A stretch of 10,448 nucleotides of DNA from Baffinella frigidus (GCA_026770585.1 MU646354.1:497059-507506), one strand, 5' to 3'. Shown: positions 6,401 through 9,640, numbered from the stretch's first letter. Made by a program: numbers and translations. The notes: generated from the letters alone by a model not told the origin.

Positions 6401-9400
6401 AGGACCTAACGTTTTGTAGGACCCCCCCTAAGCCCCTACGGCCTACCGTAGGCAGTACCGTAGGCTTAACTACCCAGGTTTCAGTCCGTTAGCCTATGCA
6501 TACAAGCTGGCTGTTCTGCGAAGGGCTCCACTTGCAGCGTCAACCCCGTGTGGCACCTATCGCCTGCAACACCACTTTACAGAGGTTCCAGGGTCGGTTC
6601 GAGGGTCGTTGAGCATGCGGGATTGTCCTTGTGAGATACTCGTGGGACTCTCCACGTTCTGAGGCTTTCTTTTTTCACCTCGGGACGCTGCACCTGCGAT
6701 GCTGTTCATTCCTGAACAGACTCATCCGGGAACAAGTATTTTTCTTTTACACAAACTACACGAAAATTACTACACAATTGCTTCGGACGTGACCCGATGT
6801 GTAGCAATTTTCATTGCCAGCTTTTAAAAGAAAAACACTTATTCCCGGATTAAGAAGGCAGAGCGGTTCGAGGGAGGCAATCGCCGCGTGTGTCATGTCC
6901 CTGCGATCCTCCCTGCCACTTAGCAGCGGCCGAGGACCTTTTTACCTTGAATTCAAGGTGAAATTCCGGTTAGGTTCTAGGGCAATGGATAAGATTCTAG
7001 TACAAATAGTTTTGATGGACTGTATCCGTGAAGCCCCCGATGCCTGCTGAGTGGCATGTCTCCCTCAAGCCCGCAAAACCACTTTGCAGACTGCAGAGCG
7101 CCTCGGCAAGCGGGCGGGTGACCTGAATGCCATCGCGGGAACTGAAAATTGAATTCGGACCGAGTCGATTGTGGGGATCGTGAAAAAATTACTACACATT
7201 GAAACCCGACGTTCGACACGATTCTCAAGGGGTGGTCTCTCACAGACGGCAGAGCGGCTTGGGAAGCGTGCGAGGGACATGAATACCACCATCTGCCACC
7301 TCGTGAATAACCCTTACGTGGATACTCCATAGGACCCTCCAGTTGCCACATCAACACACATCGCCCGCAAAGCCTTGAAACACATATCGCCCGCACAACC
7401 GCTTTACAGACAGCAGAGCGGCTTGGCAAGCGGGCGGAAGACTTGAATGCCATCATCTGCCACCTCGGAAACGGAGCGTCCATGTCCTGCATCAGGTCCC
7501 CCCACCAGCAACCCGTAGCAGCTTTTACCGCATCCTTTCAAGAATCCTGGAACGATTTTTTTTTGTTTATGCGTAGGGCCCTACAGTAGGAGTCCCTAGG
7601 GACCTCGGAAACGGCGCGCCCATGTCCTGCATCAGGTCCCCGCCAAGCTCGTTTTCGGGACGAGGGGATACAGCGTAGGAACTGAGTGACTTTACAGAGT
7701 CTCGCGTGTAGGGTACCGGTGACGAACGAGGCGGTTCGCGTCTATGCCCTGCATCAGGTTCCTCGCTCTGCCTCAGTAAAAGTAGGCTCGCCGTAAAAGT
7801 AGGCTCGCCATAAAACACATTTAGACGGGGAAATTTAAATGGGCTACTAACATGCTTGTCTCACACCATTATCTGCCACCTTGGAAACGGCGCGTCCATG
7901 TCCTACATCAGGTTCCCGCCTTGAGGGTTTTAGTGTTTTAGTGTTTAGTGTTGAGGGTGTAGGGTGTAGGGTGTAGGGTGTAGGGTGTAGGGTGTGGGGT
8001 TTAGGGTTTAGGGTTTAGGGTTTAGGGTTTAGGGTTTGGGGTTTAGTGTTTAGTGTTTAGTGTTTGGTGTCTAGTGTCTAGGGTTTAGGGTCTAGGGTTT
8101 AGGGTTTAGGGTTTAGGGTTTAGGGTTTAGGGTCTAGGGTTTCAGGTTTAGGGTTGACGCCGTCGTGGTGGCAGAACCTGCCGGGATTCAACCTCGATCT
8201 GGGGACAAGGAGACACGCCGTTAGTACTGTCACGTCCGGAATCAGTACCGGGCTCTGAGCGGGCGGTACAAAAATTTACTACCGGCACGTCCCCAACACA
8301 CTCTCTCAACCGCACCCGCGCAGGAACAGCCAGAGTGACTTTATACAGTCTGGTGGTGTAGGGTACTGGTAGCCTCGGTTGCTCAGTGTTTAGGGTTTAG
8401 GGTTTAGGGTTTAGGGTTTAGGGTTTAGGGTTTAGGGTTTAGGGTTTAGGGTTTAGGGTTCAGGGTTTACGATTGAGGGTGGGTTCAGGGTCTAAGGCAC
8501 GGCGGCGGGAAGCTGAGGCTCGAAGCAAGGAGAGGCGTCCACGTAGCAGCGACTGACGACCTTTTCGCCTTGAATTCAAGGTGAAATTTCGGTTAGGTGA
8601 GAGGGCAATGGATAAAATTCTAGTACAAATCGTTTAGATGGACTGTATCCGTGAAGACCTCGGTGGCTGCTAAGGAGGGTAGAAGCCTAGTCTCCACAGA
8701 AGGGTACGCATAGGACAAACGCCCGTGCACGGTTTGGGGCTTGGGGTGTACGGCCGTGGTCTTGAGCATCTCAGATCGAGGTCAATGTGTGGGGTTTGGG
8801 CGAGGTCGCCGCGCCAGATTCTTCGAACGGGTCGCCAAAAGTCAATTCCCCCGCAAGACAGTGGTCTTCAAAAGTCAACAAGCGTGTCCTGACACGCGAT
8901 AAAAAGATTGACCCCCACGAAGACTCTGGCGTGGGCGAGACCTGGAGGAGGAGCGCCTTTCCACGGCAGATCATATGTCGAAATTTCAGGACGCAACGTT
9001 TCGTTTCGTGGTACTAAATGGTACGTACGGACCTGTCCATATGCGACGGTTCGACCCTTGCATGTCCATGCTTCACCAAAAACCATCCTTTCCACGTCCG
9101 TGCGGTATCAAATTAAAAACACGACTTTTAACTGAAATTGCAGTTTACGACCTGGCGTGGGCTCTCCGCATGGCCTATACCCCCTAACCCTCAACACCTG
9201 CTCGTGCAGAGACGTCGTGTTCATGGACACGACCATGGATCTGACACCCCTGGAAGCACTGGCCATAAGGACGCTGCCGGACCCGGGTAGTGCATAGGTC
9301 CCTACGGTAGGCCCTACGGTAGGGTCCTACGGAGTACCCGTAACCGCAATACCCGAAACGTTGCGGTGTCGTGTCTTTATCTGCTGATGTGCACGTGCAG

Positions 9401-9509
9401 GAAGGGTGTGTGTGTGGACACGACCATGGGTCTGACACCGCTCGAGGGACTCGTGATGGGGACGCGATCGGGCGATGTCGACCCTGGCGTCTACACCTAC
9501 CTCACACAG
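413..9509 (+). CDS. ACK: acetate kinase gene, internal part, eight exons (both gene ends outside window)
   Basis: Acetate kinase interconverts acetate + ATP and acetyl phosphate + ADP; it belongs to the acetate and sugar kinase/Hsc70/actin fold and in algae and fungi serves fermentative or acetate metabolism. The exons are 413-484 (end uncertain), 2229-2312, 3376-3439, 4893-4978, 5555-5615, 5744-5841, 7410-7495 and 9401-9509. Junction phases from exon 2 on are 0, 1, 0, 1, 0, 2, 0, and all fit without a frameshift. Compared with the Methanosarcina enzyme (numbering recalled), equivalents of Arg91 (GHR), His123 (LHNP), Asp148 (FDTAFH), His180 (GFHGTS), His208 and Asn211 (CHLGNG) and Arg241 (MGTR) are all present. 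About 220 to 236 of roughly 400 residues are covered. The conserved phases and residues suggest a functional gene rather than a relic, despite introns more than ten times longer than the exons. The subcellular location cannot be judged because the N terminus is missing. Confidence 0.95.
665..760. mobile_element. element F3, left part of a CTAGCTCTG-ended element
   Basis: It begins CTAGCTCTGCCTCAGTCGGG and runs through CCAGAAAACAAGGGAATCGA to a cytosine-rich end. It aligns along about 90 nt with 1312-1400 (F1) and with the two halves of F4 (5157-5185 and about 5397-5447). No matching inverted right end was found near by, so the copy looks truncated. Confidence 0.6.
792..930 (-). mobile_element. 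MITE-B copy 1 (139 bp, inverted orientation)
   Basis: The ends are CCACTTAGCAGCCACCGGGG and the complement of CCGCTGAGTGG. The core contains GGATACAGTCCATCTAAACG and the palindrome CCTTGAATTCAAGG. It is the reverse-strand relative of copies at 1646-1784, 6916-7054 and 8539-8677. All are 139 bp from end to end by count. Confidence 0.88.
1207..1300. mobile_element. element D1, partial copy of the D hairpin family
   Basis: AATCTCCGCAAAAGTATTAA, TTGCTCTTCGGCAACGAAAT and the core ACTAGTAATAGTAAAGCAT match the left half and centre of the complete D2 element at 3445-3581. The right arm is missing, and element F1 starts a few bases later, so D1 appears to have been cut by another insertion or rearrangement. 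Confidence 0.65.
1312..1578. mobile_element. element F1, CTAGCTCTG-ended, about 267 bp
   Basis: The left end AGCTCTGCTTTAGTCGGGTT has its inverted partner at about 1553-1578 (complement AGCTCTGCCTCACATGGGTT). Inside is an imperfect palindrome around 1467-1489 (GGGCTCACTAAATTGGTGAGCC) like the GGTCTCATCAAATTGATGAG palindrome inside F2. The shared ends and inner hairpin define one family of differing lengths. Confidence 0.65.
1646..1784 (+). mobile_element. MITE-B copy 2 (139 bp)
   Basis: The left end CCGCTTAGCAGCGGCCGAGG pairs with the right end CCGGTGGCTGCTAAGTGG. Between them are AACTCAAGGTGAAATTCCGG, GGGCAATGGATAAGATTCTT and GATGGACTGTATCCGTGAAG, all shared with the other three copies. The short length and lack of an open frame fit a non-autonomous DNA element mobilised by a transposase encoded elsewhere. 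Confidence 0.88.
1910..1968 (+). repeat. repeat I, copy 1
   Basis: CGCCTATGTTGGGAGCATTT followed by AAGACCTAAAGGACC is repeated with few differences at 3008-3066 in intron 2. In both places it lies upstream of a CCACGCCAG-type element (C1 at 2064 and C2 at 3070). GACCTAAAGGAC also recurs just before exon 2 (about 2200-2211). Confidence 0.7.
2064..2189. mobile_element. MITE-C copy 1 (126 bp) ending 39 nt before exon 2
   Basis: The ends are CCACGCCAGAATGATCGA and, at the right, TCGATCAGTCTGGCGTGG, inverted partners over about 18 nt with one mismatch. The length equals that of copies at 8809-8934 and 4474-4600 within 1 bp. The interior differs from those, so it is related by ends and size. It lies just upstream of a used acceptor, a position this family takes repeatedly here. 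Confidence 0.82.
2229..2312 (+). CDS. ACK: acetate kinase exon 2
   Basis: The 84-nt exon has phase 0 at both ends, acceptor GTGGCAG at 2222-2228 and donor AAG|GTCAGT at 2312/2313. It encodes 28 residues beginning [13 protein letters not shown] and ending KDPADIK. This corresponds to the helix before the GHRVVHGG motif, where the family has a (D/N)HxEAL start and a DIxAVGHR end. An alternative acceptor AAAG at 2204-2207 would add DKAGPWQ in the same frame. That, with the longer exon 1, would give about the family's usual spacing between the two segments. An apparent SGHR reading past the donor (2313-2327) is not used, because exon 3 supplies the real VVGHRVVHG. Confidence 0.85.
2337..2500. repeat. 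degenerate AGGTAGGTCAG minisatellite
   Basis: Units such as GAGGTAGGTCA recur in clean form at 2460-2500 and degenerate form from 2337 on (GAGGTAGGATA, GAGGTCAGGGG, GGAGGTAAGTCA). The unit resembles the exon 2 donor region AAGGTCAGTGG, so the array may be an amplified donor edge, but the similarity is short and this origin is only a suggestion. Confidence 0.6.
2570..2745. repeat. GAA/AAG trinucleotide microsatellite
   Basis: About 175 nt of almost pure purine on the + strand, mainly GAA/AAG with scattered GCA, GAT, CAG and GGCGAA interruptions. Just before it, GAGAGTAATAGAGAAGAAG is the complement, with one mismatch, of the pyrimidine tract at about 4990-5010 at the start of intron 4. Confidence 0.9.
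2792..2947. mobile_element. long near-perfect inverted repeat (156 bp hairpin element)
   Basis: TGCCCACCAACCCTTACGGC at the left and GTGAGGGTTGGTGGGCA at the right begin arms that pair over some 48 nt with only a single mismatch, continuing through TTGGGCAAATCGACGATTTT. A second inner palindrome, GTTGAAGTCGGAATCCGACT plus TCAAC, sits at about 2852-2876. The arms are little diverged, which suggests recent origin or arm-to-arm homogenisation. It resembles a fold-back MITE; flanking target duplications are not evident. Confidence 0.8.
3008..3066 (+). repeat. repeat I, copy 2
   Basis: Partner of 1910-1968. It shares GCCTATGTTGGGAGCATTTA and a following purine-rich GGACC-type stretch, and lies immediately before MITE C2. 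Confidence 0.7.
3070..3270. mobile_element. MITE-C copy 2 (long form, 201 bp)
   Basis: CCACGCCAGGATAGAAGT at the left pairs with the complement of ACTTCTGCCCTGGCGTGG at the right. Inside is a second inverted pair, CGCTAAAAGTG at about 3112 and CACTTTTAGCG at about 3187. Its length matches C6 (8961-9160, 200 bp), giving a long class of about 200 bp beside the 126-bp class. Confidence 0.78.
3376..3439 (+). CDS. ACK: acetate kinase exon 3 (GHRVVHG motif)
   Basis: The 64-nt exon starts in phase 0 after acceptor TTTCCAG (3369-3375) and ends in phase 1 at donor CCAG|GTTTAA (3439/3440). It encodes [20 protein letters not shown] followed by P. This holds the family signature GHRVVHGG with the arginine equivalent to Arg91 that contacts acetate and phosphate. 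The second glycine of HGG is alanine here. The exon end TCACGCCAGG resembles the terminal repeat of the CCACGCCAG element family, and a hairpin element begins 5 nt into the intron. Confidence 0.93.
3445..3581. mobile_element. element D2, complete 137-bp hairpin
   Basis: ATCTCCACACAAGTAATAAT at the left pairs with ATTAGTACTTTTGTGGAGAT at the right, and the arms continue through TTAATTGCTTTTGG and CAACGAAA to ACTACAC, about 50 nt in all. The loop contains AGTAATAGTAAAGCAT. Partial relatives are D1 (1207-1300), the stretch 617-650 (right-arm-like) and, in reverse, about 9555-9605. The element starts 5 nt into intron 3. Confidence 0.82.
3681..3841. mobile_element. element F2 (161 bp) with 5-bp target duplication GATTA
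   Basis: CTAGCTCTGTTTCACT at the left and AGTGGAACAGAGCTAG at the right are inverted partners with one mismatch. GATTA precedes the left end (3676-3680) and follows the right end (3842-3846), which fits a 5-bp target-site duplication. An inner palindrome GGTCTCATCAAATTGATGAG plus ACC occurs near 3797-3819. It is the best-delimited member of the F family. Confidence 0.8.
4013..4208. repeat. interstitial telomere-like array, C-rich on + strand
   Basis: Mixed CCCTAAA, CCCTCAA, CCTAAAG and CCCCAAA units, clearest at 4063-4175. The array is degenerate and lies inside intron 3. CCCTAAA is the complement of TTTAGGG, the telomere unit of many plants, algae and other protists. Confidence 0.88.
4474..4600. 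mobile_element. MITE-C copy 3 (127 bp) with empty sites in neighbouring units
   Basis: CCACGCCAGACTCTTGAA and the right end TTCAATCTGGCGTGG are inverted partners. Array units 2 and 3 read GGGTGCGGTTTCGCAG and GGGCGCGGTTTCGCAG where unit 1 has GGGTG, then the element, then TTCGGTCTCGCAG. They are therefore empty sites showing the insertion, apparently with a 3- or 4-bp target duplication (GTGC/GTTC at best). The inside, including GTCAAAAGTCAATTCC and TTTTCAAAAGTCAA, is clearly homologous to C5 (8809-8934). Confidence 0.88.
4604..4640 (+). pseudogene. partial copy of exon 4 5' edge (unit 1)
   Basis: GGTCTCGCAG followed by ACGTGGAGCTGGCGATTGAG and GACGCG repeats the acceptor and first 26 nt of exon 4 with one difference inside the exon part. 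It then passes into the next array unit with no obvious donor, so it would not serve as an exon. Confidence 0.88.
4760..4799 (+). pseudogene. partial copy of exon 4 5' edge (unit 2)
   Basis: GGTTTCGCAG plus ACGTGGAGCTGGCGATTCAG and GACGCGGCGCG copies the acceptor and 31 nt of exon 4, one base different from the true exon (ATT for ATC). The acceptor is as good as the true one, so it is a decoy splice site 124 nt upstream. Confidence 0.9.
4893..4978 (+). CDS. ACK: acetate kinase exon 4 (APLHNP motif)
   Basis: The 86-nt exon enters in phase 1 (G from exon 3 plus AC makes Asp) after acceptor TTTCGCAG (4885-4892) and leaves in phase 0 at ATGAAG|GTCATA (4978/4979). It reads [20 protein letters not shown] and ends GIREAMK, matching the family LAPLHNPxxxxGI motif with the substrate-pocket histidine (His123 equivalent). 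It is the last unit of a tandem array: two earlier copies of its acceptor and first 30 or so nt lie at 4604-4640 and 4760-4799, and a copy of its 3' edge with donor lies at 5447-5459. Confidence 0.95.
5157..5447. mobile_element. element F4 interrupted by A2
   Basis: CTAGTTCTGCCTCGGCCGGG (5157-5176) and CCAGAAAACAGGGGAGTCAA plus CTTCCGGACTCCTCATTTTG (about 5399-5440) match consecutive parts of F1 and F3. In F1 these parts are separated by only some 35 nt; here the gap holds the A2 hairpin, so A2 was probably inserted into an older F element. Confidence 0.6.
5200..5343. mobile_element. MITE-like element A2 (144 bp)
   Basis: AGATTTAATTTCGGAAACTG at the left pairs with the complement of the right end (AGATTGAGTTTCGGGAATGT), with the arms continuing into TCCTTCTAAACGA. 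Its internal order of CTTGGTACAAATC motifs is that of A1 read in reverse. The interior ATCCAGACATTTTAAAGC matches A1's complement. It is 144 bp against 143 bp for A1. Confidence 0.78.
5447..5459 (+). pseudogene. copy of exon 4 3' edge with donor
   Basis: AGGCCATGAAG|GT is identical over 13 nt to the true exon 4 end (4968-4980). It lies 479 nt downstream inside intron 4 and directly after the F4 element. Alone it is short, but its position and polarity agree with the downstream echoes of exons 6, 7 and 8. Confidence 0.6.
5555..5615 (+). CDS. ACK: acetate kinase exon 5 (VFDTAFH motif)
   Basis: The 61-nt exon has phase 0 in and phase 1 out, acceptor TATTGCAG (5547-5554) and donor CCGCCAG|GTCAAT (5615/5616). 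It encodes [20 protein letters not shown] plus the first base of the next codon. VFDTAFHxTMP is a hallmark of acetate kinase; its Asp corresponds to the catalytic Asp148. The last bases (ATGCCGCCAGG) double as the left terminal repeat of a CCACGCCAG-type element that makes up nearly all of intron 5. Confidence 0.96.
5607..5734 (+). mobile_element. introner-like MITE-C copy 4 forming intron 5
   Basis: The right end CCTGGCGTGG (5725-5734) is the family terminal repeat. The left end TGCCGCCAGGTC is its inverted partner CCACGCCAGGTC with differences in the first three bases, where it codes for Met-Pro-Pro. Matching continues imperfectly inward (CAA.TTCG). Intron 5 is 5616-5743, so the CAG|GT donor lies in the left repeat and the acceptor GGCAG ends 9 nt after the right repeat. 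End-to-end size (126-128 bp) equals the short class of the family. The interior partly matches C6 (TTTCGTGGTAC and CGAAACGTTGCG motifs in reverse). Confidence 0.75.
5744..5841 (+). CDS. ACK: acetate kinase exon 6 (YGFHGTS motif)
   Basis: The 98-nt exon has phase 1 in (G+AG makes Glu) and phase 0 out, acceptor CTGGCAG (5737-5743) and donor CAGCAG|GTCTCA (5841/5842). It reads [20 protein letters not shown] then [13 protein letters not shown], matching the family [26 protein letters not shown]. The catalytic His180 equivalent is kept. The second histidine of HGTSH is Tyr, a substitution at a normally well-conserved site. A 13-nt copy of the exon end plus donor (CATGCAGCAGGTC) recurs at 5952-5964. 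Confidence 0.96.
5952..5964 (+). pseudogene. copy of exon 6 3' edge with donor
   Basis: CATGCAGCAGGTC is identical to 5832-5844, the exon 6 end plus GTC. The two copies bracket about 107 bp of repeat sequence, as though that repeat had been inserted with duplication of the exon-donor boundary. The second copy runs straight into element G. Confidence 0.75.
5962..6095. mobile_element. element G, 134-bp inverted-repeat element
   Basis: GTCCCCGGACTCGAGTTGAG at the left pairs with CAACTCGAGACCGGGGAC at the right. The arms extend over about 43 nt through TCTA.GAC.AAATTT.TCAACTT with few mismatches. The left terminal GT coincides with the echoed exon 6 donor (CAG|GTCCCCGG), so this element too starts at a splice-donor edge. 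Confidence 0.8.
6281..6306. repeat. repeat L, copy 1
   Basis: CCTTTCGTGGATAATCCATA plus GGACCCT is repeated as CCTTACGTGGATACTCCATA plus GGACCCT at about 7313-7337. The first copy leads into the CCTACGGTAGG-rich hairpin region; the second follows the truncated exon 7 fragment at 7246-7303. Confidence 0.7.
6338..6491. mobile_element. hairpin element K (154 bp) with CCTACGGTAGGC motifs
   Basis: TAACGTCCTGAAAACCGGGT at the left and ACCCAGGTTTCAGTCCGTTA at the right start arms of about 60 nt that pair with roughly eight mismatches, meeting near AGCCCCTACGG. Both arms repeat CCTACGGTA and its complement. Similar CCTACGGTAGG-type runs occur at 7570-7601 and 9293-9345, each next to an exon 7 or exon 8 fragment. 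Confidence 0.8.
6614..6701 (+). repeat. repeat H, copy 1 (88 bp)
   Basis: CATGCGGGATTGTCCTTGTG through CTCGTGGGACTCTCCACGTT to GCGATG matches 9692-9779 in intron 8 along its whole length at high identity (about 80 percent by eye). There is no inverted end. Its origin is unknown. Confidence 0.8.
6724..6850. mobile_element. element E, 127-bp MITE-like
   Basis: ATCCGGGAACAAGTATTTTT at the left and AAAAACACTTATTCCCGGAT at the right are inverted partners with two mismatches, and the repeat continues into CTTTTA/TAAAAG. An inner inverted pair (GAAAATTACTACACAATTGC and GTGTAGCAATTTTC) gives a second stem. A truncated relative begins at about 9519 (ATCCGGGGAAACCTATTTTT), 9 nt into intron 8. Confidence 0.82.
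6916..7054 (+). mobile_element. MITE-B copy 3 (139 bp)
   Basis: CCACTTAGCAGCGGCCGAGG at the left; CCTGCTGAGTGG at the right. It contains the CCTTGAATTCAAGG palindrome and the same GGGCAATGGATAAGATTCTA and GATGGACTGTATCCGTGAAG blocks as the other copies. The first exon 7 fragment starts 14 nt after it. Confidence 0.9.
7068..7134 (+). pseudogene. partial copy of exon 7 5' edge with acceptor (first)
   Basis: Intron-end sequence AGCCCGCAAAACCACTTTGC plus AG, then 45 nt matching exon 7 (ACTGCAGAGCGCCTCGGCAA to CTGAATGCCATC), stopping before the CHLGNG codons. It resembles the true intron end CGCCCGCACAACCGCTTTAC plus AG, so intron and exon sequence were copied together. Confidence 0.88.
7246..7303 (+). 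pseudogene. partial copy of exon 7 5' edge with acceptor (second)
   Basis: After TCTCACAG, the sequence ACGGCAGAGCGGCTTGGGAA runs to ATCTGCCACCTCG, i.e. 58 of 86 nt of exon 7 with several differences. It breaks off in the CHLGNG codons at a GTGAAT that could act as a donor, then runs into repeat L. Confidence 0.88.
7410..7495 (+). CDS. ACK: acetate kinase exon 7 (CHLGNG motif)
   Basis: The 86-nt exon has phase 0 in and phase 2 out, acceptor CTTTACAG (7402-7409) and donor ATCAG|GTCCCC (7495/7496). It encodes [20 protein letters not shown] then NGASMSCI and two bases of Arg. This is the family segment with the nucleotide/phosphate-binding CHLGNG (His208 and Asn211 equivalents). It sits in the middle of the richest set of echoes: 5' fragments at 7068-7134 and 7246-7303 before it, and 3' fragments at 7602-7635, 7738-7757 and 7865-7911 after it. 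Only this copy has both splice sites and the complete segment. Confidence 0.96.
7602..7635 (+). pseudogene. partial copy of exon 7 3' edge with donor (first)
   Basis: ACCTCGGAAACGGCGCGCCC then ATGTCCTGCATCAG|GTCCCC copies the last 34 nt of exon 7 and its donor with two differences. A CCTACAGTAGG-type hairpin motif lies directly before it. Confidence 0.88.
7738..7757 (+). pseudogene. partial copy of exon 7 3' edge with donor (second)
   Basis: GCGTCTATGCCCTGCATCAG followed by GTTCCT matches the last 20 nt of exon 7 with two differences. The donor GT is kept. Confidence 0.75.
7865..7911 (+). pseudogene. partial copy of exon 7 3' edge with donor (third)
   Basis: ACCATTATCTGCCACCTTGG and on to TCCTACATCAG|GTTCCC copies the last 47 nt of exon 7 with about five differences. 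It still encodes the [10 protein letters not shown] stretch, and is followed at once by the large telomere-like array. Confidence 0.88.
7922..8156. repeat. interstitial telomere-like array, G-rich on + strand
   Basis: TTTAGGG units with variant blocks: GTGTAGGG (7957-7996), TTTAGTG (8041-8065) and pure TTTAGGG runs (about 8000-8040 and 8096-8135). The blocks of one variant suggest local amplification inside the array. It is intronic and of opposite orientation to the array in intron 3. Confidence 0.92.
8387..8475. repeat. interstitial TTTAGGG array, second
   Basis: About eleven nearly perfect TTTAGGG units, more uniform than the previous array, followed by degenerate units to about 8490. It is separated from the first array by 230 bp that include the GAGTGACTTTATACAGTC repeat. 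Confidence 0.92.
8539..8677 (+). mobile_element. MITE-B copy 4 (about 139 bp)
   Basis: CCACGTAGCAGCGACTGACG at the left; CTCGGTGGCTGCTAAGGAGG at the right, the most diverged end. It contains CCTTGAATTCAAGG and the GGGCAATGGATAAAATTCTA and GATGGACTGTATCCGTGAAG blocks. Confidence 0.87.
8809..8934. mobile_element. MITE-C copy 5 (126 bp)
   Basis: CCGCGCCAGATTCTTCG at the left and CGAAGACTCTGGCGTGG at the right are inverted ends. The interior (GTCGCCAAAAGTCAATTCCC and CAGTGGTCTTCAAAAGTCAA) is homologous to C3 at 4474-4600, making these two the closest pair in the family. Confidence 0.87.
8961..9160. mobile_element. MITE-C copy 6 (long form, 200 bp)
   Basis: CCACGGCAGATCATATGTCG plus AAATTTCAGG at the left pairs imperfectly with the complement of TGAAATTGCAGTTTACGACC plus TGGCGTGG at the right, about 30 nt. 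CAGGACGCAACGTTTCG and TTTCGTGGTACTAAA near its left end occur in reverse in the intron 5 element. Its right end lies 49 nt before the acceptor-like edge of the exon 8 fragment. Confidence 0.7.
9210..9288 (+). pseudogene. diverged partial copy of exon 8 5' part with acceptor
   Basis: After CTCGTGCAG, the sequence TGGACACGACCATGGATCTG then ACACCCCTGGAAGCACT to GACCCGGG follows exon 8 from its start through the DVDPG codons, with many substitutions and a deletion of about 10 nt around GATCGGGCGATG. The frame is therefore broken. It ends where a CCTACGGTAGG-rich segment starts; the true exon follows 112 nt later. Confidence 0.9.
9293..9362. repeat. CCTACGGTAGG-rich hairpin-like segment
   Basis: ATAGGTCCCTACGGTAGGCC, CTACGGTAGGG and TCCTACGGAGTACCCG show the same short self-complementary units as hairpin K. 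It separates the diverged exon 8 fragment from the true exon 8. A further GCAATACCGTAGGG follows another exon 8 fragment at 10051-10064. Confidence 0.65.
9401..9509 (+). CDS. ACK: acetate kinase exon 8 (second family signature, MGTRSG)
   Basis: The 109-nt exon has phase 2 in (AG+G makes Arg) and phase 0 out, acceptor CACGTGCAG (9392-9400) and donor ACACAG|GTCGCG (9509/9510). It reads [20 protein letters not shown] then [17 protein letters not shown]. This matches the family DTSMGxTPLEGLxMGTRSGDIDP block, including the Arg241 equivalent that contacts the phosphoryl group. A diverged 5' copy lies upstream (9210-9288) and several 3'-edge copies lie downstream (9613-9640, 9875-9898, 10024-10050, 10252-10281). 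The following exon, expected to encode the LLNKxSGLLG region, is not clearly present before the window end. Confidence 0.97.
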
Positions 9510-9612
9510 GTCGCGCTTTATCCGGGGAAACCTATTTTTCTTTCATTTCCTTGCAACGAAAATTATTACACGGATGCTTTAATATTACTAGTAAGAACAA
9601 ATTGTGTATTTG

Positions 9613-9640
9613 CTCTGGCGTCTACACCTACATCACGCAG
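9613..9640 (+). pseudogene. copy of exon 8 3' edge with donor (first)
   Basis: CTCTGGCGTCTACACCTACA then TCACGCAG|GTCACC copies the last 28 nt of exon 8 (9482-9509) with three differences and keeps a GTC donor. The 103 bp between it and the true exon end are E/D-type element sequence. Confidence 0.9.

Larger units (their letters stand above)
5842..7409 (+). other. intron 6: five or more elements and exon echoes
   Basis: Donor GTCTCA, acceptor CTTTACAG. In order: a repeat of about 107 bp (5845-5951) related to 500-592; the exon 6 3' echo; element G (5962-6095); the CCTACGG hairpin K (6338-6491); an acceptor-like echo CGCCTGCAACACCACTTTAC plus AG at about 6561-6582; repeat H copy 1; element E (6724-6850); MITE B3; and two 5' fragments of exon 7. 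No independent gene is recognised. Confidence 0.8.
7496..9400 (+). other. intron 7: exon 7 3' echoes, telomere arrays, MITEs, exon 8 5' echo
   Basis: Donor GTCCCC, acceptor CACGTGCAG. It holds three 3' fragments of exon 7, two tandem GTAAAAGTAGGCTCGCC units (about 7783-7810), two TTTAGGG-type arrays, a pair of short repeats (GAGTGACTTTA..CAG.. and TGTAGGGTAC.GGT at about 7683-7722 and 8333-8371), MITE B4, C5, C6, the exon 8 5' fragment and a CCTACGG-rich hairpin-like run (9293-9345). The stretch 8157-8330 shows nothing recognisable. Confidence 0.8.

Noticed and set aside
6977-7492. Open frame of 171 codons on the - strand
   Set aside because: It lies antisense to exon 7 and its 5' fragments, and its length comes from the GC-rich exon copies; no recognisable protein.
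7068-7911. Six exon 7-like pieces as alternative or tandem exons of a gene family
   Set aside because: None but 7410-7495 has both edges; the 5' pieces lack the exon's donor and the 3' pieces lack its acceptor, so they are fragments.
7922-8490. TTTAGGG arrays as a chromosome end
   Set aside because: The gene continues on both sides and exon 8 lies 0.9 kb further on, so the arrays are interstitial.
8961-9160. Reading C6 as two unrelated elements
   Set aside because: The ends CCACGGCAG and CTGGCGTGG pair together with about 20 further inner positions, and the size matches C2; the pairing is imperfect, so confidence is moderate.
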